From: Mesostigma viride
Lineage: Eukaryota > Streptophyta > Mesostigmatophyceae > Mesostigmatales > Mesostigmataceae
DNA length: 64,000 bases
Assembly: GCA_009746045.1 (NCBI GenBank)
Contig: RPFO01000165.1
Span: 1-64,000, forward strand
Reading direction: 5' to 3'
Under the pieces are notes generated by a model, which worked only from the letters and a program-made list of their open reading frames with translations, was not told the DNA's origin and did not search any database. Positions 20,824 through 30,640 of the stretch are shown piece after piece. Position 1 is the stretch's first letter. Every line of letters starts with the position of its first letter. A program made the position numbers and the translations under genes.

Positions 20824-22281
20824 CTAGACAGGTGATCCTTCTTTCAATGCCTTAGCCAGCGCACCATGCAAGCAAATTCGCAAGTGGTTCAGGTCCTCCT
20901 CCTTCTCAGGCACAAGACCGTACTGCTTGAGCCAAGGGTCATTTCTGACTTGGTAGTGCCAGCTGCTGTCACCGTCACTAGTCACCTTTGCAACGTGCAG
21001 CCTTTGGCTCTCAGGCTTGCTGCCCTTGTCCACCTCATCCACCCCAGCCCTCTCCATCACTTGGCCCGTGAACACACCCGCCTTGAGTGACCCAACATCC
21101 CGCAGCATCGCCACCGCCCCCGCCCCCTCCATGCTTTTGCTTGTGCCGATGTGCTCATGATTGAGGAAGCACATGTGAGGCTTCGGGGCTAAAGGGTTGC
21201 CCTGCTCATCACTCTTGCCCCTCACCGCCCAACAAAAGGAGCACCACAAGCCAGAGATGTGGTGGGCGATAACTACCTTGAGCACATCGTGAATAAGGAG
21301 CTGCTGCCCAAACAAGGACTTGAACCCACGCGTGATCCAGCTCCCGTCAAATGTCGCCCTAGTCAGCCACCTCCCATCCTTGCCCAACTTGAACCTCTTT
21401 GCCTCCATCTCAAACACCCTGACTGCCTCGCGGTTCTCCATGATGACCCGGTGCAAGTAGGCTATCACCACCTCGCACGTGCGTTGCACATCCTTGCGCC
21501 ACACGCTCCCATACGAAGGGAAAGACATGCCAAAGATGGTGAACAAGCGCAGCAGCTCAGGGCGTGGGATGGCAAATATGACAGAGGCTATTGCACACAG
21601 TGCATTCACGGAAGCACGTGAAGTGCCAACGCGTGCCAGGCCACTGTCAAGCTGGGTGCCTTGCTCGTGCTTCCATGGCAAGCTATCGGCAGCACGGCAG
21701 TGTGGGTTCGTGCACCACAAGACCAACAGCATAGAAGAGCATGGGCCAGGCGTCCTCTTTTGGCCAACCAAAACCCCCCTTGCATGGCAGACAGGGCAGC
21801 CCATGACAGACACCATTTGCTCCAAGCAGGTTGCATCAAAAATAATGCGTGACCAAGCAAGGCTCTCTCCTTGAGGTGGGACAGGAGGAAGATCACGCAC
21901 CCTGACATGGTTTCCCTTTCTATCAACCTTCTTGGGTGAAGGATAAAAAGCGTCAGGCGGCGAGCGCTTCCGGGAACCGGTTTGCCCACCTTCATCACTG
22001 GGCGATGAAGCAACATCCGGGGAGCAAGAAGGACGTGCAGCACCAGATCCTGCGCGTTTTTTAGTCGCCACAGGCGTCGAAAATCGATTGGCACTCGGCT
22101 GGCCAGCGTCGCTCTTCTTGGTTTTGCTGCCGGGCGGTCGCCCTAAACCCGACCTATTTAGCGACCCCGGAGGCCTCCCCCGCCCTCGTTTAGGAGTCTC
22201 GGGCGCCGGCTGCGGTTCCCCAACTTTTCTGGCCTCCCATTCAGTAGCTCTGACGCTGGACAGTTTCGGCTTTCGCCCCAT
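20824..22281 (-). pseudogene. Kolobok-type transposase, N-terminal and catalytic part
   Basis: Starts at ATG 22281. Residues 32-53 hold two AT-hook-like motifs (RGRGRPPGSLN and GRPPGSK), expected to bind A/T-rich DNA. A zinc-ribbon-like pair follows (CPVCHARG, CTNPHC). The core has FDGSWITRGFKSLFG (Asp near residue 312), CSFCW, HIGTSKSMEGAGAV and VTSDGDSSW (Asp near 436-438). This matches the DGTW...KRG, C-x2-C, GSSxxMEaxGA and DGDS pattern known from Kolobok-type (Mutator-like domain) transposases. The frame ends at 20824, but the protein continues one frame over (HLSSHQGVFSDKKHIVSMC) into 20789-19839, so a frameshift or an unrecognised intron lies at about 20824-20835. Identification rests on motif pattern, not on a search. 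Confidence 0.75.
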
Positions 22282-22770
22282 ATCCCCCTAAACCCGGCCA
22301 GCACCGGCCAGAGCTCATCTGTCACCGGTTGGAATAAACCCGACATATTGCATGTTCGGGTCAGGGAAACGGTCGCGAATTGCATCAAACAGCTCCCTAG
22401 GAAGTTCCTTGGCACTTCCGTCGGCTTCTCGCCAGCTCAGGCGCTCAGCTACCCACCGATACGCGGCATGGCGGAATTTATTAGGTGGGTCAGTTCGCGA
22501 TTTGGGGGGGTCGTGCTTGCGTGACACTGCCCCGAGCGACACTAATTTATCCCGGTCGAAAATGTCATCCAGCGATACCTGGGAATAACCGTTATTATTT
22601 TTCCATGCATTTGCGGCGCTAATACATCTGGCTTGCAACGCACTTTCGCGTCTAGTGACCGCCATCGCGTGTTCGTCCGACGTGCACTCGTGCACAACTC
22701 ACGTTTTTCATTTTCGCGGTACCGGGAATTTTTTCGGCGGGAAAATATTCGGCGCGCCACGTCCCCTTAA

Positions 22771-23541
22771 GGACCTTGTAACCGGCCTTGGGTCTTCATG
22801 GAATGGACCCTGAAAGGGCAGCCCAAATGTTGGCTCTTACAGGTTGCTGTACATTTGTTTATATTCTCTGTAACCAACCTGTTGCATGCTAATAAAACCC
22901 TGGTTGTGTGACCATGTTGGACGTGGTTGCCAGGGAGCCTCATTATGGGTTATTCTCTCTATATTAATAAGTCATAACCGTGTTATCTCCATTTCATGTT
23001 TGTTTGTAATGTACAGTTCCAGGAGCTGTTCCAAACCTGGAGGATATGGGGTGGGGTTCGATTCCCCAGCTGACCACAGCCTGGCATGTGTGAATCCTGA
23101 GTTTATCCCTCAGTGAGGACATGGGCTCCCCAGCTTGGCAAGCATTAACTGGGCTCTATCCGTGTCTGTTGAATGAAAAGGAAGGGGAATGGTTGTGAGC
23201 GGGCGCCTCTGATACGGGCGCCTGTGATAACTGGAAAGGACCAGGAACTCACAATAATAATACGTATCATAACTTCCTCTGTCCAACTTCAGCTGCCTGG
23301 ATGTAGAGACCTCACTTTTCTCCTCAACCAGGTTCCCAAAAGAAAGGGTTGGGGGCTGACATCTGGGTCAGGGCTGGGCCTTGGAACCAATGTTGGCTCT
23401 GGACTAATCTTTGGGTAAAACCTCAAGTTCCAAAAGAAGGGCAGCCCTGGCCTCTGGGAGAGGTCAGGAGTCTGTGGCATGAGTGAGCATGGCTGATTGG
23501 AATCTCAGGCTGGTCCAGCCTCCAAAACAAGAAAGGATTGG
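22771..23541 (+). other. Cop-B1 3' UTR, second part, with polypurine tract
   Basis: Non-coding and similar to the Cop-D 3' UTR (for example around 22870-22960 against 59640-59740 on the other strand). It ends in a purine-rich run, CCAAAACAAGAAAGGATTGG, directly before the LTR, which fits a polypurine tract priming plus-strand synthesis. At 23055-23065 lies GGTTCGATTCC, a perfect Pol III B-box consensus, in a short hairpin. Confidence 0.7.
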
Positions 23542-24206
23542 AGTTAGCATATTGGGGCACCAATGTGCTAGTTGGATGCAGGATGAGGAGACCTTTCTAA
23601 CGCCGTGCTGACTGCCTGAAACAGACAAGGGACGTGAGAGTTATCAGGTCCCGAAGTCCTGCCGACCGGCGGCGGCGGCAGTGCACACCGAGGCCGCAGT
23701 GGACAGGACACGTGGCAGGCAGGGCCTGCACAGGCTTAGCCTGGACCAGCACGTGACTCAGGTCCATGGAGGCTGAGGGCGCAACGGTCCGGCGACTAAG
23801 TAGAGACCAGTAGGCCAGTCGCGGGCTCTGCAAGGATGCGCATCCGTGCAGAGCTGTGACAGGAACTGGTGATACCTAGTCGCGGAATGTCAGAGATCCT
23901 TAACGCTGCCTGCAGCAAGGATGCAAGGTAGCGGTAAGCAGAGCTCTGGCAAGGTAGCGGTGCACTGTGCGAAGCCGATGGGCGATGCCTTAGGGCACGA
24001 TGGAAATGAGGTAACATAAAGCTATGGCCTAAGGCAGGTCAAGGCAGTTCTTTGCCGACGCACCGTGGTTGTCACTTGGAGTGAGCAAGCCAGCGAGAGC
24101 GTTACCTGGGGCGAGGAGCAAAGGTTGCAAGCTACGCGACCTAGGTCCTAACAGTTGCGACAAGGACCAGGAGCTCACGGCAGCTGCCTGGCCGGCGTCG
24201 CTAAAT
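23542..24206 (+). repeat. Cop-B1 3' LTR (665 bp)
   Basis: Starts AGTTAGCATATTGG and ends GTCGCTAAAT. Same length and near-identical to 11356-12020 (inverted) and 55079-55743. The following base belongs to the Cop-A1 RNase H region. Confidence 0.9.
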
Positions 24207-24636
24207 GGGCCCGCATGGGGGCACTGTTCTTTATCAGCAATGAGGGCCAGCCTGTCATGTTGTTAGATTGGTACTCGCGCCTGCACAGCCGCATTGCCAC
24301 TAGCCCCAACACGGCTGAATGCCGGGGCATTGTTTCAGCTATCTCACATGGCATGTGGCTGCGGTTCTTGCTGGGTTGGGTATTTGGCTCGTGTGGGTTC
24401 ACTGGACTAGCACCGTGCACACTGACTCACAAAGTTGTTTGGCCTTCCTTGACAATCCCTATGCGCGGTCACAGGACGTTGATTACCTCGTACTCGCTGA
24501 GGCGGCCTCCTGCGTCACGCGTCTCCAGCACATCGCGGATGAACTCAATCCCGCGGATGCACTCACCAAGGAGGCGCGGGAGGCTGCCCCGCAGTACGCA
24601 GTGTTGCGCAAGCGCATGACGATGCAACACACGTGA
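24207..24636 (+). pseudogene. Cop-A1 RNase H, N-terminally truncated and frameshifted
   Basis: Begins abruptly after the Cop-B1 LTR with ALFFISNEGQPVMLLDWYSRL, then TAECRGIVSAISHG (catalytic Glu). A frame change near 24415 leads to VHTDSQSCLAFLDNPYAR (Asp), DVDYLVLAEAASCV and NPADALTKEAREAAP, ending TGA at 24634-24636. These match the RNase H of Cop-D, Cop-E and Cop-F. RT is missing between 9670 and here. Confidence 0.8.
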
Positions 24637-25015
24637 GCCACACAGGGTTACGGCTCGGGCGCTTTATGAATACAGCCATAACTCACCCTGTGTTGCTAGC
24701 ATTCACGAATATCATGGTGGTAGTTTTTTTTGCTTGTCCTGACCATACCCTAGCCACGTTGGACGGTGCCTTGGGCCCGTCGGCGGGTCACTGGTCCTAA
24801 TAAATGGGTCACCTTTTGTCTGGTGGCATAGTTGGTTTTTTTCTTGATACTTATTACATCACTATTCATGTGTGATCACAAGGGCGCGGGTCGATACCGT
24901 GGTGATTTTGACGGCCTTGAGGCCCCCTTGAGTTCCCTACCTTAGAGGGTTTTGTATGGTCTGCATTTGATGTAATTATTTTGATAATTAATCAAAGAAC
25001 AAAAGAGTATGTCGG
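24637..25015 (+). other. Cop-A1 3' UTR and polypurine tract
   Basis: Non-coding. AATCAAAGAACAAAAGAG (about 24990-25008), a few bases before the LTR, is purine-rich and a likely plus-strand primer. Confidence 0.65.
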
Positions 25016-25362
25016 AGTTGAGTAACTCTAGAGCCCTAGGATCTGGCTCTGAGTTCCCCATGTCCGTCCGCACGCCTTCCGCTAGCGTCCGCTCAGCCGC
25101 CGGCGATAATCCGGCGGTCCGATGCGGGCGACCGGTCTAAGGGCGGCGCCTAGGGCCGGCGCCACCTAGGCCCCAGTCCGGGGCCTTATCCGGGTCAGTA
25201 CGGACGGCTAGCTTGTCCTACGGTTACGGCTAACCGGATAGGCTTTGCTGGCTAAGACATAAACCAGTGGTTGGCCAGCTCCGACAGCAGTTCTCTGTGT
25301 TCACCTTATCCCAAGCTCAACGTGACCGACCGCCATAGCTCAGCCGGTCGGGGGCTTTAACT
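25016..25362 (+). repeat. Cop-A1 3' LTR (347 bp)
   Basis: AGTTGAGTAACTC...GGGGCTTTAACT. The intact form of the family LTR, without the 788-bp insert of the left copy. Followed by the AGGAC duplication at 25363-25367. Confidence 0.9.
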
Positions 25363-25367
25363 AGGAC

Positions 25368-25910
25368 ATGAATACCTACCTAGCGGAGATAGCTCCCTTG
25401 GTGCAGGGGACCCCAAAACCCCGCGTGAATGCACTGGAACTCAATGAGCTGGGATTCGCCCCCGTGTGGGTGGATGAGCTACAGTGCGAGGTCCTGGACA
25501 TTGGTGCCTTGGACACTTCCCAGATTCAGTGCTACCACTGCAACCGCGTGGGGCACATCAAACGCGAGTGCCCTGATCTCCCTCCGCTGGACCAGGCCCC
25601 GCCTGTGCAACGCAACAACTTCCAAGCGGCCTACCCGCAAATGGCCTCGAGGCCACCACCGGCGCGAAATATGCGCACAGCTCCCAGTGCGGGTGAGCGT
25701 GCCCGACGCTTGGAACAAGCGCGCCAACAGCCCCGGCTGTACCAACAACCCAAGGCGCCCCCAAGCGCCTACCAGCAAGCTGGGCATGCCCTCAACCAAC
25801 TGGATGCCGCATACGCGGCCGAGCCTGATGATGGCTCTTCCGCGGCCGCATCCGGCCACCTGCGAGGCACACCGGTGGACGAGGGGCCTGCAGGAGAGGC
25901 GTTGGACTGA
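25368..25910 (+). pseudogene. Gypsy gag, C-terminal part with zinc knuckle
   Basis: In frame with the gag end at 5394 after collapse of AGGAC. It carries CYHCNRVGHIKREC (CCHC spacing C-x2-C-x4-H-x4-C), which packages RNA, then a Pro-Gln-rich tail (RRLEQARQQPRLYQQPK). The ATG at 25368 is an internal Met, not a true start. It ends with TGA after EALD; protease follows in another frame. Confidence 0.8.
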
Positions 25911-25969
25911 GAGGCCGGGAGGGCACTCCGGGCGACACCTTACCCGGCCATGAACAAGTCGCCCAAGTT

Positions 25970-26151
25970 TTGTTACCATGTCATGTGGTGACAGAGACCC
26001 AGGAATGGCAAGCGGAGCCTAGCGAAGGCCCGCGGCAACTACTCCTCTTCACTGGAAGCCTACCAGACCCCCAGGGCTCTGGGCGTTGTTTGGAGGGCAT
26101 CAAGGTCCTCATTGACAGTGGTGCGGCTACCACCTTGTCAGTGAGGCCATA
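25970..26151 (+). pseudogene. Gypsy protease, N-terminal part
   Basis: Contains IKVLIDSGAATTL, the retropepsin active-site strand with an ordinary DSG (Asp codon 26114-26116). The frame then reads into a stop, while SEAIVQRLG continues in the frame of 26152, so one base appears to be missing at about 26130. The rest of protease, with VIPLQAADIILGIDWL, is at the start of the next entry. Here protease precedes RT, as usual for Gypsy. Confidence 0.75.
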
Positions 26152-28375
26152 GTGCAGCGCCTGGGAGTAACCCCGACTCCCCATACCATTGCTCGGCGCG
26201 TGCGATACTCGGATGGCTACACTCAGCCATCCCCGGGCTATGTGGACTTGGCCCCTATCGTACAAGGCACCAGCGTGCCCATTCGCGCCACGGTCATTCC
26301 CTTACAAGCGGCTGATATCATCCTAGGGATTGACTGGCTGCACATATCCAAGGTGACCGTCTCTTTTGGTACCATGGTTACCCACTTCCCAGATGGGTCA
26401 TTTTGGTTACCTGAGCGGCAGTATGCGGCCAACGGCATGACCATCACCGATGACACGCCTGCCCTCAAGAGTGACCGTCGTCGCCTTGCGGACATTCTCA
26501 TGTCCAACAGGGAGTTCAAGCGGATGATGAGAGCCCGGCAGCCTCCTCCCGTTTACTCCATTCGTCTGGACGCCCTTGCCCACGCGCGCGGGCCCAGCGC
26601 CCAGCATGCACAGGCTGGAGTTTCGTTAAACTTGCTTTGCATGGACTTGCCGGAAGACGAGGTGAAACGACTCAACGCAGTGCTCGATCAGTATTCAGCC
26701 GTGTTTGGGGAGAAAACACCTACATTTCCCCCGGCCAGACCGGTGCTCCACCGCATTCATTTGCAGGAGGGGCACCCACCTACCACCTCACCCATTTTTC
26801 GCATGGGGCCCGTGGAGTTGGCAGAGCTCAAGAAGATCTTGGTCGGCTTGTTGGAGGCCGGCTTGATTGAGCCCAGCAATAGCCCTTACAACGCGGGCGT
26901 GTTGCTGGTGCCCAAACCCAATGGGAAGTGGCGTCTGGTTACGGATTATCGCAAACTCAATGCGATCACCGTGAAGTCCAAGTATCCCCTCCCCCGCATC
27001 GATGATATATTTGATAAGGTGGAGGGCGCAAAGTACTTTGCGGTGCTCGATTGTGCAGACGGTTTTTGGCAACTTCGGATCGCCCCCGAAGATTGCCATA
27101 AAACAGCCTTTGCCACGCCTTTTGGCCATTACCAATTCCGCGTGGCGGCCATGGGCTTGTGTAACAGCCCTGCCTCTTTTCAGATGCTCATGAACCACCT
27201 CTTTAGGTTGGTGATGGGCACTAGTCGGCTGCCCCAGGTCTCGGCAGACCTGCGCGACCCGACTATCCCGTGGGACCCGGGGACGCAGCCGTACAAACGC
27301 ACCTGCATGGCCATCTACTTGGATGACATCCTCATTTTCTCTCGCACGTTCGAGGAGCACTTGGAGGATGTTGCCGCGGTTCTGCAGATTATGGCGGATA
27401 ATAAACTGTCCGCCCGCCGCAGCAAGGTAGAATCAGGCCGCAGCGTCCCCTTTCTAGGCCACATTCTCTCGGACAAGGGCGTGTCCACGGACCCCGATAA
27501 GGTCGCCGCCGTCCAACAGTGGCCTGTTCCCGCGAATGTTCGCGCCTTGCGCGGCTTCTTGGGCTTGGTATCGTATTATCGCCGCTTCATCCCGCGTTTC
27601 GCGACCATTGCGGCCCCGCTTACTCACCTCCTCAAGAAGGACGTACCGTGGGAATGGTCAGGCCTGTGTCAACAGGCCTTTGACCTGCTGAAGGCCAGGC
27701 TCGCCACTGCGCCTGTCCTCATCCTTCCGGATCCCACCAAGCCATTCGTGGTCAATAGCGATTCTAGCAAGGTTGCTATTGGCGGTGTGCTGCTCCAAGA
27801 CCATGGTCTCGGTCTCCAACCGGTCGAGTATATCTCCCGGACAATGATCCCGGCCGAAAGAAATTACCCGGTCCATCAGCAAGAGTTGTTGGCCGTGGTG
27901 TACTGTTGCCATACTTGGCGGCACCATCTTCTGGGTGCTCAGTTCAACGTGGCCATGGCCGAACCCAACCCTGCGGACCCGTACCGCTTGATCATCCAGA
28001 CCGACCATCGGCCCCTCACGCACTTGTTGACGCAGCCCACGCTTACGCCACGCCAAGCCCGTTGGCTTGAATATTTGGCACAGTTCGGTCCGTTCAAGAT
28101 CGAATATGTCAAGGGCCTTGACAACACGGTCCCTGACGCCCTGTCGCGTCGCCCCGACTATTGGTTTTATGAGGATCTTGACGTTTTGGCCACGACGTTG
28201 ATCCCCTCCCATGGTCCCGTCGCCCCCTTTGGCGACCGCTTGAGCGACCCGATGAGCCCCTTCCTCTTCTGTGGCGCCACAACCGCGGAGGTTGACGCTG
28301 TTGACCATTCCGTGCGCCTCGCCGGCAGCACCCCTGCACGTGAGGCCGGGCACGTGCGCCACCGCTGCGGGCTTA
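26152..28375 (+). pseudogene. Gypsy protease end, reverse transcriptase and RNase H
   Basis: In order: the retropepsin ILGIDWLHIS strand (about 26320); RT with PNGKWRLVTDYRKLN, FAVLDCADGFWQ (motif A Asp), FRVAAMGLCNSPASFQ (motif B) and YLDDILIFSRT (motif C, about 27319); a thumb with FLGLVSYYRRFIPRF; and RNase H with VVNSDSSKVAIGGVL, VHQQELLAVVYCC, QTDHRPLTHLL and VPDALSRRPDYW. All acidic residues are present. About 30 extra residues lie between motifs B and C (SRLPQVSADLRDPTIPWDPG). The coding similarity fades after 28200; near 28330-28375 the sequence becomes Copia-like (Cop-E). The Gypsy integrase is not present. Confidence 0.85.
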
Positions 28376-29255
28376 TTAAAGGTGGCTGGGCAGGTGCTCA
28401 TGCCCATCCTAGGGGTAGATGTCCCTGTGCAAGTGCTAGAGGGTTACAAGGGGATCACCCTCATAGGTAACCCTTTTGTTTCCCTCCCCGGGTTTTCTGT
28501 GTCAGCCGGCTTGGTGACCCTCGAGGGGGTGGGGAGCATAGGCTTGTACCAATATCACGTAGCGCTTGCAGCCCTCACGGGCCGGGGTCCCCCCGAGGCT
28601 ATTAATCACCCTGAGGATTATGCCACTGCAGTAGGGGCCATTCGCGGGGCGGAATATACGGCAGAGCCGCTGGTAGCTGATGTCACGCAGCCGCAGAAGT
28701 GTCACCCCAGCAGTCTTGGCATTTTTCCCTGGAGCATCGCCACTAAATCTCCTGTTAGTTATCCGCAGTTTAAGGAGGACTGCCGTGACCCTGTCAAGTT
28801 CCATAAGTGGCGCGCGGCTTTCTTGCGCGCGCAGCTGGAGTGGGCGATGTATGGGGTGTATGGGGAGTTGATGGAGGTGCCGCAAGGGGCGGTAAAGCTA
28901 AACTTGAAGTTTGTGCTCAAGTATAAGCAGGTCCTCCCCACTGACCCTGTCACATTTCATGTACGGCCCTGTGTCACGGAGTTTAGGGGCTCGTCTGAGT
29001 TGTCGGCGGAGGAATTGTTTACGCCCGGGCTGTCGCAGACCACTAGCCAGGTGTTAACATCGGTGTTCTTGGGGCTGTTGGATCGGGGGTTGGACTATGC
29101 CATGGCCTGCTCAGATTTTCAGCGGGCCTTTCTCCATAGCGACCCGGCAGTGGCCGAGGAAGTGTGGCGTGGCACGGTGTATGTGGTCAAGGTCCCTTTG
29201 GTGTGGCAGGGGGAGCTGCGGTGTGTGTACTTGCGGCTTCTCCTTGCATGGTGTG
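28376..29255 (+). pseudogene. Cop-E retropepsin end and RT N-terminal part
   Basis: LKVAGQVLMPILGVDVPVQ and KGITLIGNPFVSLPGF correspond to VLGEVSVPILGV and PAILGQNFL of Cop-B1, the last strands of the retropepsin fold. RT follows directly: LNLKFVLKYKQVLPTD, HVRPCVTEFRGSSELS, and CSDFQRAFLHSD with the first catalytic Asp. The frame breaks at about 29245-29255 and continues in the next entry. The reading frame here is open upstream to 28271, overlapping the Gypsy frame, so the exact fusion point is uncertain. Confidence 0.8.
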
Positions 29256-30302
29256 GAGGGCCTGCAGTCTAGCCACATCATCTTTCGCAAGACGGCTGAA
29301 CGCATCTTTGCTAGCATGGGGGCGGTGTTTTCCCGCATCGATAGCAACCTCTTTCACATCCACACACCCAACCCACACGAGCCCGCGTTCATGCAATGGC
29401 ATGGGGATGACTGGCGGCTTATTGGACCCCGGGCGTGGGTCCGGCAGTTCATAACCGCTGTGGCCAAGCTTTTGCCCACTAGCCGCACGTTGTGGCTGGA
29501 CCCCGACACCCCCGTCCCTTTCTGTGGCCTAACCTACACTTTGCACCGCACACCGGTTGGCTGGTGCATTGACATGGCGGCCAAGCAGGAATACGCCGAC
29601 AAGCTCGCGCAATCGCTGCCTGAGCGGCTGGATGCGTCCGCGGGACCGCAATTGCGCGGCCAGCTGGGGTGGCTCGCGGGCACGGTGCGACCCGACCTGT
29701 CCATCTACGCGCGTGCGCCCGACGCCGTGCTTGCGGGCATGGGAGCGCAGCATCTTCGGACGCAAGTCTTGGCGTCACCGGGCCTGCGCGTGTGGGGGGT
29801 TGATATCACCCGCCCGGTGGCAATGACCATTTACTCTGACGCGAACCTGGAGTCGCGTACCATCACGCAGCTGCGCGCGCGGGAGGCGGCCATCTTTTTT
29901 CTTGACAGCCCCACTGGGCAGCCCACTATTGTCGACTGGTATAGCCGCATCCATCAGCGGGTAGTGGTAGACAGCAATCGCACGGAGTGTCGCGCGTTCA
30001 TTTCCGCTGTCGACCATGCGTGTTATGTGCAGCATCTTTTGCAATGGATTGCGGATCAGGCCCGCGTGGCGCTGTCGCTCCGCATGCGGCTGTGCACAGA
30101 TAGCAAGTCAATAATTGAGTTTCTGAATAACCCGCTCGCCTCCACCACCAAACTCGAGTACCTTGTGTTGGCCGAGTCCGCCACGGTGTTGGATGAGCGG
30201 CGGTGGATCCCCGAGAGCGAGAATATTGCCGATGCCTTGACCAAGCCAGCGATGCTGTCGGGGCCTCAGTACAAGCTGCTGCGGCAGCTCATGATGACAT
30301 GA
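29256..30302 (+). pseudogene. Cop-E RT C-terminal part and RNase H
   Basis: GLQSSHIIFRKTAERI, then QWHGDDWRLIGP at about 29394-29429, where the usual YVDD box of Copia RT is HGDD with both Asp kept. Next come FCGLTYTLHRTPVGW and RGQLGWLAGTVRPDLS. RNase H follows with TIYSDANLESRT, RTECRAFISAVDH, LCTDSKSIIEFLNN and NIADALTKPAM; the four acidic residues are present. It stops at 30300-30302. Only the frame break near 29250 and the missing upstream genes disable it. Confidence 0.85.
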
Positions 30303-30640
30303 GTTTTTTTTACCGTGTGACCTGTCGTCTTTTTTGCCTGGGAATGGGCGCTTCTTTCATCTGTGAATACATTTCCCTAGACCTGACAGGCGGCCAGTGT
30401 GCCTAATAATGATGCATGTGGTGCAGTTGCACCCAAGTAGAAAAGGAGGCCGGGAGCAAAGCCCGGGTGTTTTTGGCGTGCTCAGATCCCAGCGTAGGGC
30501 ACCCTCCTTGGGGTTTAGGATTTGGGGACGGTCAGTGTGCCGTTACGTGTTTCTCTACTTGAACGTACGTAGGGTCAGTGCTACCCTGTTGCCCCTCGCT
30601 TTAAATAATTTATGATAATTATTTAAAAAGAAAGTATGGG
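30303..30640 (+). other. Cop-E 3' UTR and polypurine tract
   Basis: Non-coding. AAAAAGAAAGTATGGG (about 30625-30640), right before the LTR, is the likely plus-strand primer and resembles that of Cop-A1. Confidence 0.65.

Larger units (their letters stand above)
19336..22766 (-). mobile_element. Kol-2: Kolobok-like TTAA DNA transposon, near-complete
   Basis: Flanked by TTAA at 19332-19335 and 22767-22770. On the minus strand it begins GGGGACGTGGCGCGCC and ends CATATGTCAAATT. It encodes a transposase with AT-hooks, a DDE-type core and a PHD finger in two adjoining frames. Kolobok elements duplicate TTAA and have a transposase unlike piggyBac's; both points fit. It sits in the 3' UTR of Cop-B1. 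Confidence 0.85.
12021..24206 (+). mobile_element. Cop-B1: Copia-like retrotransposon lacking its 5' LTR, with two Kolobok inserts
   Basis: Order: GAG (12024-13310), integrase (13311-14265, resuming at 16887), protease and RT (to 18552), RNase H (to 19148), 3' UTR (19149-19331 and 22771-23541), 3' LTR (23542-24206). Its 5' LTR and extra ORF are replaced by inverted Cop-B2. The RT palm is deleted and the RNase H is damaged, so it is inactive. Confidence 0.85.
5395..25362 (+). mobile_element. Cop-A1: Copia-like LTR retrotransposon, carrying nested Copia-B sequence
   Basis: The element is bounded by AGTTGAG...CTTTAACT LTRs (5395-6527 and 25016-25362) and by the 5-bp duplication AGGAC (5390-5394 and 25363-25367). 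Internal order is GAG-integrase (6547-9296), protease start (9301-9670), a large foreign block (9671-24206), then RNase H (24207-24636). The middle of protease and all of RT are missing. A second copy, Cop-A2, starts at 62004. The two LTRs, apart from a 788-bp insert in the left one, differ at only a few bases, so the insertion looks fairly recent. Confidence 0.85.
4428..28375 (+). mobile_element. Ty3/Gypsy retrotransposon, interrupted and lacking its 3' part
   Basis: Gag is at 4428-5394 and 25368-25910, protease at 25970-26151, and RT-RNase H at 26152 to about 28340. The two gag parts are separated by Cop-A1. Collapsing the AGGAC duplication (5390-5394 and 25363-25367) rejoins gag in frame, so both halves belong to one element. 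After RNase H the sequence passes into Cop-E near 28330-28375. No Gypsy integrase or 3' LTR is visible. The 5' border is unknown. Confidence 0.8.
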
